From the NCBI RefSeq assembly GCF_002796985.1, contig NZ_PEKX01000007.1, positions 1,292,284-1,356,283 of the forward strand: a stretch of 64,000 nt of DNA, read 5' to 3'. The stretch's first letter is position 1, and each line of letters opens with the position of its first letter. A program made the translations under genes and the position numbers. Positions 1 to 6,994 of the stretch are shown here, one piece after another. The notes below the pieces were generated by a model. The model did no database searches. It was not told where the DNA came from and saw nothing but the letters and a program-made list of their open reading frames with translations. The stretch comes from Pseudomonas sp. GTDB taxonomy: Bacteria > Pseudomonadota > Gammaproteobacteria > Pseudomonadales > Pseudomonadaceae.

Positions 1-2
1 GC

Positions 3-782
3 CTGGGCGTCAGCCAGGTGGAAAGCACCGGCCGCCAGTTGCAGGATATCGCCGGGCTGGCCGCCATCGTGGAAACGCAGATCACCGAGATTGCCGAGGG
101 CGCCGAGATCAACCGCAATCAGTTGGACAGCCTGTTCGCCGCCGTCGAGCAGGTGCGCGGCGACCTGCGCGCCAGCGACGAGCAGACCCATCGCCTGGCC
201 GATGCGGCGATGCAGCTGGAGAGCCAGGCGGAAACCATCAGCGAGCGTCTGGCCGAAGTGGCGCTGGATGACTATCACCAGCGCGCCTACGACCTCGCCC
301 GTGCCGGCGCCCAGGCCATCGGTGCGAAGTTCGAGTCGGATGTGGAGAGCGGTCGGATCGGCTTCGACGACCTGTTCGACCGCGACTACCAGCCGATGCC
401 CGGCACGCGCCCGCAGAAGTACCGTACGCGCTTCGACCGCTATACCGACGAAGTGCTGCCACGCATCCAGGAAGACCTGTTGCAGCGCCATGAAGGGCTG
501 GTGTTCGCCATCGCCTGCACTGCTGAAGGCTACGTGCCGACGCACAACCAGGCGTTCAGCCATTCGCTATCTGGCGACTTGCAGGTGGACATGCTCAAGA
601 GCCGCAGCAAGCGCCTGTTCAATGACCGCACCGGCGTGCGCTGCGGTAGCCACAACCAGCCGATGCTGCTGCAGACCTACTGCCGCGATACCGGCGAGCT
701 GATGCACGACCTCTCGGTGCCGATCTACGTGGGTGGGCGCCAGTGGGGTGGGCTGCGTTTGGGCTACCGACCGGAAGCCTGA
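3..782 (+). CDS. Methyl-accepting chemotaxis protein, C-terminal part (5' end outside window)
   Basis: The reading frame is open from base 3 and has no clear start, so only the last 259 or so residues are present. The first ~100 residues look like the end of an MCP signalling coiled coil (heptad-like, Gln/Glu/Ala-rich, with repeated 'DQ'/'LE' patterns after what would be the hairpin tip). They are followed by a ~150-residue globular tail containing Cys- and aromatic-rich segments and ending near 'GGLRLGYRPEA'. A tail of this type after the signalling domain occurs in a subset of Pseudomonas chemoreceptors, and I infer a cytoplasmic sensor-like domain. The ligand cannot be read from the sequence. 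The adjacent urate/xanthine permease makes a purine link conceivable but unproven. Confidence 0.75.
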   Translation: MGVSQVESTGRQLQDIAGLAAIVETQITEIAEGAEINRNQLDSLFAAVEQVRGDLRASDEQTHRLADAAMQLESQAETISERLAEVALDDYHQRAYDLARAGAQAIGAKFESDVESGRIGFDDLFDRDYQPMPGTRPQKYRTRFDRYTDEVLPRIQEDLLQRHEGLVFAIACTAEGYVPTHNQAFSHSLSGDLQVDMLKSRSKRLFNDRTGVRCGSHNQPMLLQTYCRDTGELMHDLSVPIYVGGRQWGGLRLGYRPEA

Positions 783-803
783 ATCCCGAAGCCGAATCGC
801 AGG

Positions 804-837
804 CGAAAAAAAGCCGCGAAGGAGTTGGACGCGGCTT
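804..837 (-). terminator. Rho-independent terminator of the NCS2 permease gene
   Basis: Read on the minus strand, an 8-bp stem AAGCCGCG/CGCGGCTT with an 11-nt loop is followed by a run of seven T. It lies 38 bases past the permease stop codon. A second GC-rich hairpin (842-864, GCGGGCGTC/GACGCCCGC) sits between them and has no T-tract. Confidence 0.8.
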
Positions 838-874
838 GGGTGCGGGCGTCCGGGAGACGCCCGCGAAAGGGGCT

Positions 875-2221
875 TCAGTGATGCCCGCAGAGGGCATCCC
901 GACCCTGTTCACCGAGGATGTTGAACAGGATGTTCAGCACTACCGCCCAGATCGAAGTCATGGCGATGCCGCTGTGAGTGATCGGCTCCATCCATTGGGG
1001 CAGCGCGGCGAAGAAGTCCGGACGTACCACCGGCACCATGCCCATACCGATGCTCACCGCCACCAGCAGCTGGTTGCGGCGGTCGGCGATGTCCGCTTCG
1101 TGGAGGATGCGGATGCCGCTGGCGGCGACCATGCCGAACATGGCGATGCCGGCACCGCCCAGTACGGCCGGAGGAATCGAGGCAACCAGGAAGGCGGCCT
1201 TGGGCAGGAGGCTCAGGATGATCAGGAAGACCGCGGCAGCGGCGGTGACGTAACGGCTGCGCACGCCCGTCATCTGCACAAGGCCAATGTTCTGGGCGAA
1301 CGAGGAGTGGGTGAAGGTGTTCATGAAGCCGGCGAAGAACGACGCACTGGCGTCGCACAGGAGGCCACGGCGCAGGCGGTTGGGGCAGATCTCGGTCTCG
1401 GTGACCTTGCCCAGGGCGAGGAACATGCCGGTGGACTCGACGAAGATGATCACCACCACCAGGCACATGGACAGCACCGGAGCCAGGTGGAACTCCGGCA
1501 CGCCGAAGTGCAGCGGGGTGACTACGTCGAACCAGGGGCGCTGTTCCATGCCGTCCAGGCTGACCATACCCATGCTGGCGCCAATGATGTAGCCCAGCAG
1601 CATGCCGATCAGTACCGAGACGTTGACCCAGAAACCACGCAGGAAGCGGTTGATCAGCAGGATGACGGCCAGCACGAAGGAGGACAGCCCGAGGTATTCG
1701 ATGGCGCCGAAGTTGGCCACGCCTTCGCCACCCCCCGCCCAGTTGATCGCCACCGGGAACAGGCACATTCCGATGGAGGTGATCACGGTGCCGGTCACCA
1801 GCGGCGGGAAGAAACGCACGATGCGGCTCATGAAGGGCGCGATGAGCATGCCGAAGAAGCCGGCGGCGATGGTGGCGCCGAAGATCCCGGTCAGGCCGAC
1901 GCCGGGCATGCCGGCCATGGCCACCATGCTGCCGACGGCGGCGAAGCTGGCGCCCATCATCACCGGCATGCGGATGCCCACCGGGCCGATGCCCAGTGAT
2001 TGCACGAGCGTGGCGATACCGGCGACCAGCAGGTCGGCGTTGATCAGGAAGGCGATATCTTCGCGGGAGAGGCCGGCGGCCTGGCCGACGATCAGCGGGA
2101 CGGCGACGGCGCCGCCATACATCAGGAGAACGTGTTGGAACCCGACCAGCAGCAGCTGCAGCAAGGGCAAACGCTGGTCGACAGGCGAGCCGGTATGGGA
2201 GCGCTCAGTTACCACGGACAT
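875..2221 (-). CDS. NCS2-family urate/xanthine permease (UacT-like)
   Basis: This 448-residue polytopic membrane protein belongs to the nucleobase:cation symporter-2 family and should import urate or xanthine with a cation. Seen directly are many hydrophobic segments, the family Gln-His motif in the first helix (~29-30), a VESTG segment near residue 261 and the NCS2 signature QNIGLVQMTG around 310-319. The ATG at 2221 is used. The gene is monocistronic, with a terminator just downstream and a TTGTATACAA palindrome 148 bp upstream. It sits next to the ureide operon that degrades urate, which favours urate or xanthine over uracil as substrate. Exact specificity is inferred from context. Confidence 0.88.
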   Translation of the reverse strand: MSVVTERSHTGSPVDQRLPLLQLLLVGFQHVLLMYGGAVAVPLIVGQAAGLSREDIAFLINADLLVAGIATLVQSLGIGPVGIRMPVMMGASFAAVGSMVAMAGMPGVGLTGIFGATIAAGFFGMLIAPFMSRIVRFFPPLVTGTVITSIGMCLFPVAINWAGGGEGVANFGAIEYLGLSSFVLAVILLINRFLRGFWVNVSVLIGMLLGYIIGASMGMVSLDGMEQRPWFDVVTPLHFGVPEFHLAPVLSMCLVVVIIFVESTGMFLALGKVTETEICPNRLRRGLLCDASASFFAGFMNTFTHSSFAQNIGLVQMTGVRSRYVTAAAAVFLIILSLLPKAAFLVASIPPAVLGGAGIAMFGMVAASGIRILHEADIADRRNQLLVAVSIGMGMVPVVRPDFFAALPQWMEPITHSGIAMTSIWAVVLNILFNILGEQGRDALCGHH

Positions 2222-2369
2222 GCAACACCTCGGTTTTTATTGTTGTCAGTCGCTGGTTGTCGGACGGGTGCGACAACCGGGAAGTACTGGCCGGTCTCAC
2301 CCCCGGGGCCGAGCGGGTGAAGCGGTGCGGGACTTTATAAACGCGATGTGTATTACGTTCAATCGATTT

Positions 2370-2379
2370 TTGTATACAA
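2370..2379. promoter_or_regulatory. Candidate GntR operator TTGTATACAA upstream of the NCS2 permease
   Basis: This is a perfect 10-bp palindrome, 148 bp upstream of the permease start. The same or nearly the same sequence occurs at 6137, 6330, 10379 and 10539, each upstream of a purine gene or of the gntR-type gene itself. FadR/VanR-type GntR proteins bind such TNGT...ACNA palindromes. The assignment to the regulator at 10638 is inference. Confidence 0.6.
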
Positions 2380-2514
2380 CTTGTCGGTCACGTTTTGTCT
2401 CGGTGGTGCTGTAGGGCTCTAGGCCGCGTATTTCCTGGTTTTGCGATTTCTGTAGCCATTGGTCGAGTGGACTACATTCTTTGTTTCTGCGGGCATTGGT
2501 GCCGGCGGGAAGCA

Positions 2515-2580
2515 ATCGCGGACAGAGTCCGCTCCTACGCGAATGCCAACCCTGGCGTAGGAGCGGACTCTGTCCGCGAT
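2515..2580. repeat. Perfect 26-bp inverted repeat, REP-like
   Basis: Two perfectly matched 26-bp arms (2515-2540 and 2555-2580) flank a 14-base spacer. The arms contain GCGGACAGAGTCCGCTCCTAC, so each arm itself holds a smaller palindrome (GCGGAC/GTCCGC). It is a different family from the GTAGGAGCGAGC REP copies seen elsewhere in the window. It lies in the 455-bp gap between the permease and puuD and overlaps no gene. Confidence 0.85.
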
Positions 2581-2630
2581 CGGCCATGGCGTGCGCCGAA
2601 GCCAAGGCGGGGCAGGACCGTTCAGGCATA

Positions 2631-2657
2631 AAAAAACCGCACCCGAAGGTGCGGTTC
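2631..2657 (-). terminator. Terminator of the puuE-uraD-allA-puuD operon
   Basis: On the minus strand the stem AACCGCACC/GGTGCGGTT with a TTCG tetraloop is followed by TTTTTTT, 19 bases after the puuD stop. This is a textbook intrinsic terminator that closes the ureide operon. Confidence 0.92.
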
Positions 2658-2676
2658 TCTCGGCCGTGCCGCAGGC

Positions 2677-3990
2677 TCAATTAACCTGGGCGCCCCTGGA
2701 TATCCAGTCGCCGACGAGCTTGCGCTCTTCCGGGGTCATCTGGGTGATGTTGCCCAGCGGCATCACCTGCGAGGCCACCGCCTGCGCCTGAATGCGCGGG
2801 GCGAGCTGCTGGATCTGCTGCGGGGTGTCGAACATCACGCCAGCCGGCGCGGTGCTGAACAGGTTGCTGGTCGGCTTGGCGGAGTGGCACACCGCGCAGC
2901 GCTCCTGGATGACGTGGTGAACCTCGTTGAAGCCTTCACCGGAGCCCGCAGCCGCTGATGTCTGGGCCGGAGCCTGTTGTGCAGCGGCGGCTTCCGCTGC
3001 CTTGGCACGCTCGGCCGGAGTCTTTCCGCCGATGGCGGTTTCCGGCAGTGGCTGGTACTCCACCTTGGCGGCTTGAGCGCTGGTGTCACTGGTCGGCAGG
3101 TTCGGGCCGGTGACGAAGGCCAGGGCGATCATGCCGACAGCGCCGGCGGGCAGCGCCCAGGCCATGCCGTTGCCATTGTGGCGGGTGTTGAAGTAGTGAC
3201 GCACGATCACCGCCAGTGCCGCGATACCGGTCAGGATCAGCCAGTTGTAGTGGCTGCCGTAGGTGCTCGGGAAGTGGTTGCTGATCATGATGAACAGGAC
3301 CGGCAGGGTGAAGTAGTTGTTGTGGCGCGAACGCAGCAGGCCTTTGGCCGGCAGCACCGGATCGGGCTCGCGACCTTCCTCGATGGCCTTAACCAGTGCG
3401 CGCTGGGCCGGCATGATCACGCGGAACACGTTGCCCACCATGATGGTGCCGATGATGGCGCCGACGTGCAGGTAGGCACCGCGACCGCTGAACACCTGGC
3501 TGAGCAGGTAGGCGGCGAGTACCAGCAGGCCGAACAGGATAGCGCCGAGCAGGGCGGGCTTTTTGCCCAGCGGGGAGTCGCACAGGGTGCTGTAGACGAA
3601 CCAGCCGGCGATCAGCGAGCCGATGCCGATGGCCACGGCGGCGGCCGGAGCCAGGTCGCTGCCCGGGGCGATCAGGTACAGGGTCGGGTTCAGGTAGAAC
3701 ACGATGGTCAGCAGGCAGACGCCCGACAGCCACGTGGAGTAGGCCTCCCACTTGAACCAGTGCAGGTTGTCCGGCATTTTCGGCGGGGCGAGCTTGTACT
3801 TCTCCAGGTGGTAGATACCGCCACCATGGATCGCCCAGAGGTCACCGGAAAGCCCCTCGCGCGGGTTGGCGCGGTTGAGGTTGTTTTCCAGCCAGACGAA
3901 GTAGAACGAGGCGCCGATCCACGCGATACCCACGATCATGTGGATCCAGCGGACCAGCAGGTTCAGCCATTCGATGAGATGTGCTTCCAC
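2677..3990 (-). CDS. puuD: Urate hydroxylase PuuD (membrane urate oxidase with cytochrome c domain)
   Basis: The protein has 437 residues. The N-terminal ~290 residues are a multi-helix membrane region beginning with the typical PuuD stretch 'VRWIHMIVGIAWIGASFYFVW'-like helix. A ~60-residue Ala/Pro/Gln-rich linker follows, and then a C-terminal class I cytochrome c domain with a CAVCH haem site (~365-369) and a likely Met ligand in MPLGN (~410). PuuD proteins oxidise urate to 5-hydroxyisourate and replace soluble uricase, passing electrons to the respiratory chain rather than making peroxide. It is the last gene of the puuE-uraD-allA-puuD operon (53-bp gap after allA). The product would be handled by HiuH encoded at 6475. 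Confidence 0.92.
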   Translation of the reverse strand: MEAHLIEWLNLLVRWIHMIVGIAWIGASFYFVWLENNLNRANPREGLSGDLWAIHGGGIYHLEKYKLAPPKMPDNLHWFKWEAYSTWLSGVCLLTIVFYLNPTLYLIAPGSDLAPAAAVAIGIGSLIAGWFVYSTLCDSPLGKKPALLGAILFGLLVLAAYLLSQVFSGRGAYLHVGAIIGTIMVGNVFRVIMPAQRALVKAIEEGREPDPVLPAKGLLRSRHNNYFTLPVLFIMISNHFPSTYGSHYNWLILTGIAALAVIVRHYFNTRHNGNGMAWALPAGAVGMIALAFVTGPNLPTSDTSAQAAKVEYQPLPETAIGGKTPAERAKAAEAAAAQQAPAQTSAAAGSGEGFNEVHHVIQERCAVCHSAKPTSNLFSTAPAGVMFDTPQQIQQLAPRIQAQAVASQVMPLGNITQMTPEERKLVGDWISRGAQVN

Positions 3991-4043
3991 AGTTTTTTAC
4001 CTCTTGCCCGGAGACCGCCGTCGCGGTGTGCGGGCCTCTCTTA

Positions 4044-4550
4044 TTAGTTCGCTTGGGGGTCGAGGAGGAGCTGTTCGTCCTCGGTGAAGAAATGCTCGTC
4101 GCAGTTGTTGCCAGAACCGCTGCGATCGACCACCAGGAAGTCATCCCGCTTTTCGATCGTCAGCACCGGGTGGTGCCAGACGCCGCGGTGGTAATTGACG
4201 CCCTGCTTGCCGTTGGACAGGAAAGCGCGGGCGAGACCCGATACAGGTACGTCGCCAACTGGCGCGACCACGATCAGAAATTGATTGCCGAGCAGCGGGA
4301 TGAAAGCCTGGCTGCCCTGCGGATGGCGCTCCAGCATGCGGATGCGCAACGGCATCTCCAGAGACTCTGCGCTGAAGATGCTGATGATTGCCTTGTCATC
4401 GGGCTGCGCCGTTTCGACGGTGGCGAGCTTGTGATAACGGCGGGTGGAGCCGTTGTTGATCATGAAGAAGTCACTGCCTTCGGTCTCGATGACATCACCG
4501 AACGGTGCGAAAGCTTCCTTGGTCAACGGCTCGATCTTCAGGGTGCGCAT
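4044..4550 (-). CDS. allA: Ureidoglycolate lyase
   Basis: The 168-residue cupin-like enzyme splits ureidoglycolate into glyoxylate and urea, the last step of the ureide route. Family hallmarks visible are the N-terminal 'PLTKEAFAPFGDVI', the central 'FIPLLGNQFLIVVAP' and the metal-site region GVNYHRGVWHHPVL, with a C-terminal 'DEHFF'. Length is typical of AllA. It lies between uraD (68-bp gap) and puuD in the operon. The enzyme that would supply its substrate, allantoicase, is not encoded beside it, unlike the arrangement I recall in P. aeruginosa. Confidence 0.93.
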   Translation of the reverse strand: MRTLKIEPLTKEAFAPFGDVIETEGSDFFMINNGSTRRYHKLATVETAQPDDKAIISIFSAESLEMPLRIRMLERHPQGSQAFIPLLGNQFLIVVAPVGDVPVSGLARAFLSNGKQGVNYHRGVWHHPVLTIEKRDDFLVVDRSGSGNNCDEHFFTEDEQLLLDPQAN

Positions 4551-4618
4551 GGCTGGTCTTCTTTTTCGTTGTTCGCAGTAATCCCCTCCGCTCGGGAGGG
4601 GAGTGAAGGTCCGCTCGC

Positions 4619-5134
4619 TCAGAGCTGCTGCAGGCGGAACATCGCAATCTTGTTGATCTCCGCCAGGGCGGTCTGGAACTCCTGCTCCGGCGTGTTATGG
4701 ATGCGCTCTTCGAACGCCGCCAGGATCTGGTGACGGTTGCTGCCCTTCACTGCCTTGATGAAGGGGAAGCCGAACTTGGCCTTGTAGGCGTCGTTGAGTT
4801 CGGTGAAGCGAGCGAACTCCTCGGCGGTGCAGTCCTGGATGCCGGCGCCGGCCTGTTCGGCGGTGCTGGAGGCGGTCAGCTCGCCGCGCACGGCGGCTTT
4901 GCCAGCGAGGTCCGGGTGCGCGTTGATCAGCGCCAGTTGCGCGTCGTGGCTGGCGGACAGAAGGATGTCGGCCATGCGCTGCTGCAGCAACTCGATGTCG
5001 TTCAGGCTGTCGTCGACGCCCAGGTCATAGGCTTTTTCGGCGACCCACGGCGAGTGCTCGTAGATGTCGGCGAACGCGGCGACGAAGGCGGCGCGGTCGA
5101 GGCTGGCCGGGGTCAGGGTCTGGAAACGGCTCAT
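4619..5134 (-). CDS. uraD: OHCU decarboxylase
   Basis: This is 2-oxo-4-hydroxy-4-carboxy-5-ureidoimidazoline decarboxylase, which makes S-allantoin from the HiuH product. The 171-residue helical protein carries the family motifs INAHPDLAGKAA (catalytic His) and FGFPFIKAVKG. The ATG at 5134 overlaps the puuE stop as ATGA, indicating translational coupling. The reading frame extends 25 codons further upstream, but that stretch lies inside puuE and does not resemble the family N-terminus. Confidence 0.93.
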   Translation of the reverse strand: MSRFQTLTPASLDRAAFVAAFADIYEHSPWVAEKAYDLGVDDSLNDIELLQQRMADILLSASHDAQLALINAHPDLAGKAAVRGELTASSTAEQAGAGIQDCTAEEFARFTELNDAYKAKFGFPFIKAVKGSNRHQILAAFEERIHNTPEQEFQTALAEINKIAMFRLQQL

Positions 5135-6066
5135 GCCTTGTTCTCCTGCGCTTGGAACGGGTGGTTCTCGTGCCAGTGTTTGGCGATGTCGACGCGGCGG
5201 GCGATCCACACCTTTTCGTGACCCTTAACGTACTGGATGAAACGCTCCAGCGAGGCCATACGCGCCGGACGGCCGAGCAGGCGGCAGTGCATGCCAATGG
5301 AGAGCATCTTCGGCGCGCCCTCGGCACCCTCGGCGTAGAGCACGTCGAAGGCATCTTTCAGGTATTCGAAGAAGTCGTCGCCCTTGTTGAAGCCCTGCAC
5401 CTGGGTGAAACGCATGTCGTTGGTGTCCAGGGTGTAAGGGATCACCAGGTGCGGCTTCTCGGCGGTGCTCGCCGGGTCCCAGTAGGGCAGGTCGTCGTCG
5501 TAGGTGTCGGAATCGTAGAGGAAGTTGCCGTCTTCGCGGACGATGCGCCGGGTGTTCGGGCCCAGGCGGCCGGTGTACCAGCCCTGCGGGCGCTGGCCGG
5601 TCAGCTCGGTGAGGATGCGCACGGCCTCGAACATGTGCTCGCGCTCCTGTTCCGGGTCCATGTACTGGTAGTCGATCCAGCGGTAGCCGTGGCTGCAGAT
5701 CTCGTGGCCGTCGGCGACCATCTGGCGGATCGCCTCGGGGTGGCGCTGGGCGGCCATGGCCACGGCGAATACGGTCAGCGGCAGGTCGTGCTTGCGGAAC
5801 AGTTTGAGCAGGCGCCAGACGCCGGCACGGCTGCCGTACTCGTACAGCGACTCCATGCACATGTTGCGCGCGCCCTTGAGCGGTTGGGCGGCGACCATCT
5901 CGGACAGGAAGGCTTCGGATTCGGCATCACCGTGGAGGATGTTGCGCTCGCCACCTTCCTCGTAGTTGAGGACGAAGGACAGGGCGATGCGGGCATCGTT
6001 CGGCCAGTGCGGATGAGGAATGTTATTGCCGTAACCGATCAGGTCGCGTGGGTAGTCAGCGCTCAC
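5131..6066 (-). CDS. puuE: Allantoinase PuuE (polysaccharide-deacetylase fold)
   Basis: The 311-residue NodB-fold, metal-independent allantoinase hydrolyses allantoin to allantoate. Typical segments are DLIGYGNN near the N-terminus, FVLNYEEGGE, ESLYEYGSRAGVWR, CSHGYRWIDYQ and GMHCRLLGRPAR. I place the start at the GTG at 6066, giving 'MSADYPRDLIGYG', which matches the family. An upstream in-frame start at 6204 would add 46 residues of low-complexity sequence and would run across the operator at 6137. It is the first gene of the ureide operon. Confidence 0.9.
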   Translation of the reverse strand: MSADYPRDLIGYGNNIPHPHWPNDARIALSFVLNYEEGGERNILHGDAESEAFLSEMVAAQPLKGARNMCMESLYEYGSRAGVWRLLKLFRKHDLPLTVFAVAMAAQRHPEAIRQMVADGHEICSHGYRWIDYQYMDPEQEREHMFEAVRILTELTGQRPQGWYTGRLGPNTRRIVREDGNFLYDSDTYDDDLPYWDPASTAEKPHLVIPYTLDTNDMRFTQVQGFNKGDDFFEYLKDAFDVLYAEGAEGAPKMLSIGMHCRLLGRPARMASLERFIQYVKGHEKVWIARRVDIAKHWHENHPFQAQENKA

Positions 6067-6136
6067 TGCAGTGTTCCTTCTTGTGGTTGGCGGTCGGCGC
6101 TGAGTCGGTGGACCGGGCGTCGCCGTGATGGGTGCA

Positions 6137-6146
6137 TTGTATACAA
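6137..6146. promoter_or_regulatory. Candidate GntR operator TTGTATACAA upstream of puuE
   Basis: A perfect palindrome 71 bp upstream of the puuE GTG. A degenerate copy, TGTAAATACA, follows at 6161-6170, so this promoter may have two half-spaced sites. Confidence 0.6.
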
Positions 6147-6329
6147 AATGTAGGGCGGTCTGTAAATACAATCTGCGCAACGGTCGTTTCATTCCGCTCG
6201 CCACCGGTCGATGGAGGCTGGGTGCACAGCGAGCCCTGTTCTGACACGGGCTTTCCGGCTTTTCGAGCGGTTATGCGTGAGGGTTGCGGGAGGTGCTGCA
6301 AGTGCTTTTTAGCGAGTTGAATTAGTTTT

Positions 6330-6339
6330 TTGTATACAA
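6330..6339. promoter_or_regulatory. Candidate GntR operator TTGTATACAA upstream of hiuH
   Basis: A perfect palindrome 136 bp upstream of the hiuH ATG, in the divergent 408-bp region shared with puuE. The two perfect sites are 193 bp apart (centre to centre), so one regulator could control both divergent promoters. Confidence 0.6.
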
Positions 6340-6395
6340 TTAAGCGCGCCGCTGGGTATATTCGCTTCAACCAAACGCACCGGCGGGTTGCCTTG

Positions 6396-6470
6396 ATGGC
6401 GACTCGCTCATCCGTATCAACAAGACAGAGGAGGAAGGTGTCGGCCGGCTCCGCCGCAGGACACCGTTAA
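6396..6470 (+). other. Possible 24-codon leader ORF and stem-loop ahead of hiuH
   Basis: An ATG at 6396 opens a 24-codon frame that ends with TAA at 6468-6470, four bases before the hiuH ATG. Within it, a strong Shine-Dalgarno-like AGGAGG (6429-6434) is followed by a hairpin (GGTGTC 6437-6442 / GACACC 6460-6465). The hiuH ATG has no good ribosome site at normal distance. The stem could bring AGGAGG close to the ATG, or the leader could couple translation. Both readings are inference. Confidence 0.3.
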
Positions 6471-6474
6471 GCCC

Positions 6475-6828
6475 ATGGGACGCCTGACCACTCACGTACT
6501 GGATTCCGCCCACGGCTGCCCCGGCCACGGCATCAAGATCGAGCTGTACCGCGTCGAAGGCCAGCAGCTGGAACTGATCACCACCCGCGTGACCAACGAT
6601 GACGGCCGCTGCGATGAGCCGCTGCTGCAGGGCGAGGACATGCGCGCCGGCGTTTACCAGTTGCTGTTCAATGCTGGTGACTACTACCGCGCCCGTGGTG
6701 TCGAGCTGCCCCAGCCGGCCTTCCTCGACCAGGTCGTGCTGCGCTTCGGTGTTGCCTCGGAAAGCGACCACTACCACGTACCACTGCTGATTTCCCCCTA
6801 CAGCTATTCCACCTACCGCGGCAGCTAG
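6475..6828 (+). CDS. hiuH: 5-hydroxyisourate hydrolase (transthyretin-like)
   Basis: The 117-residue enzyme hydrolyses the PuuD product 5-hydroxyisourate to OHCU, the UraD substrate. It has the diagnostic N-terminal LTTHVLDSAHGCPG (catalytic His) and the invariant C-terminal tetrapeptide YRGS, and no periplasmic signal peptide. It is transcribed divergently from puuE-uraD-allA-puuD and followed by its own terminator. It is monocistronic. Confidence 0.95.
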   Translation: MGRLTTHVLDSAHGCPGHGIKIELYRVEGQQLELITTRVTNDDGRCDEPLLQGEDMRAGVYQLLFNAGDYYRARGVELPQPAFLDQVVLRFGVASESDHYHVPLLISPYSYSTYRGS

Positions 6829-6874
6829 TCCCCGCCCGTAGGTCTTCCCCCTGACTCTTCGTGGAGTCTTCCTC

Positions 6875-6902
6875 AGCCCGCCCACACTGCGGGCTTTTTT
6901 TT
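6875..6902 (+). terminator. Terminator of hiuH
   Basis: Stem AGCCCGC/GCGGGCT with a 7-base loop, followed by eight T, starting 46 bases after the hiuH stop. Confidence 0.92.
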
Positions 6903-6994
6903 GCCTGTCGCTCAGGGAAGTGCTTAGGAATCGCGGGCGGGATGGGCGTAATTGGGCTAGAAGGAGTGAGGGAAAATCTGTTTCGAGGGATGGT

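Noticed and set aside
743..1999. Long plus-strand frame opposite the NCS2 permease (418 codons)
   Set aside because: It is very His/Asp/Gly-rich, has no ribosome site, overlaps the real chemoreceptor end and is antisense to a clear transporter. Similar shadows at 8881-10401, 26716-28632, 31145-32581 and 62458-63885 were rejected for the same reason.
2395..2684. Small frames over the inverted repeat at 2515
   Set aside because: They are formed by the repeat and the terminator, with no ribosome sites.
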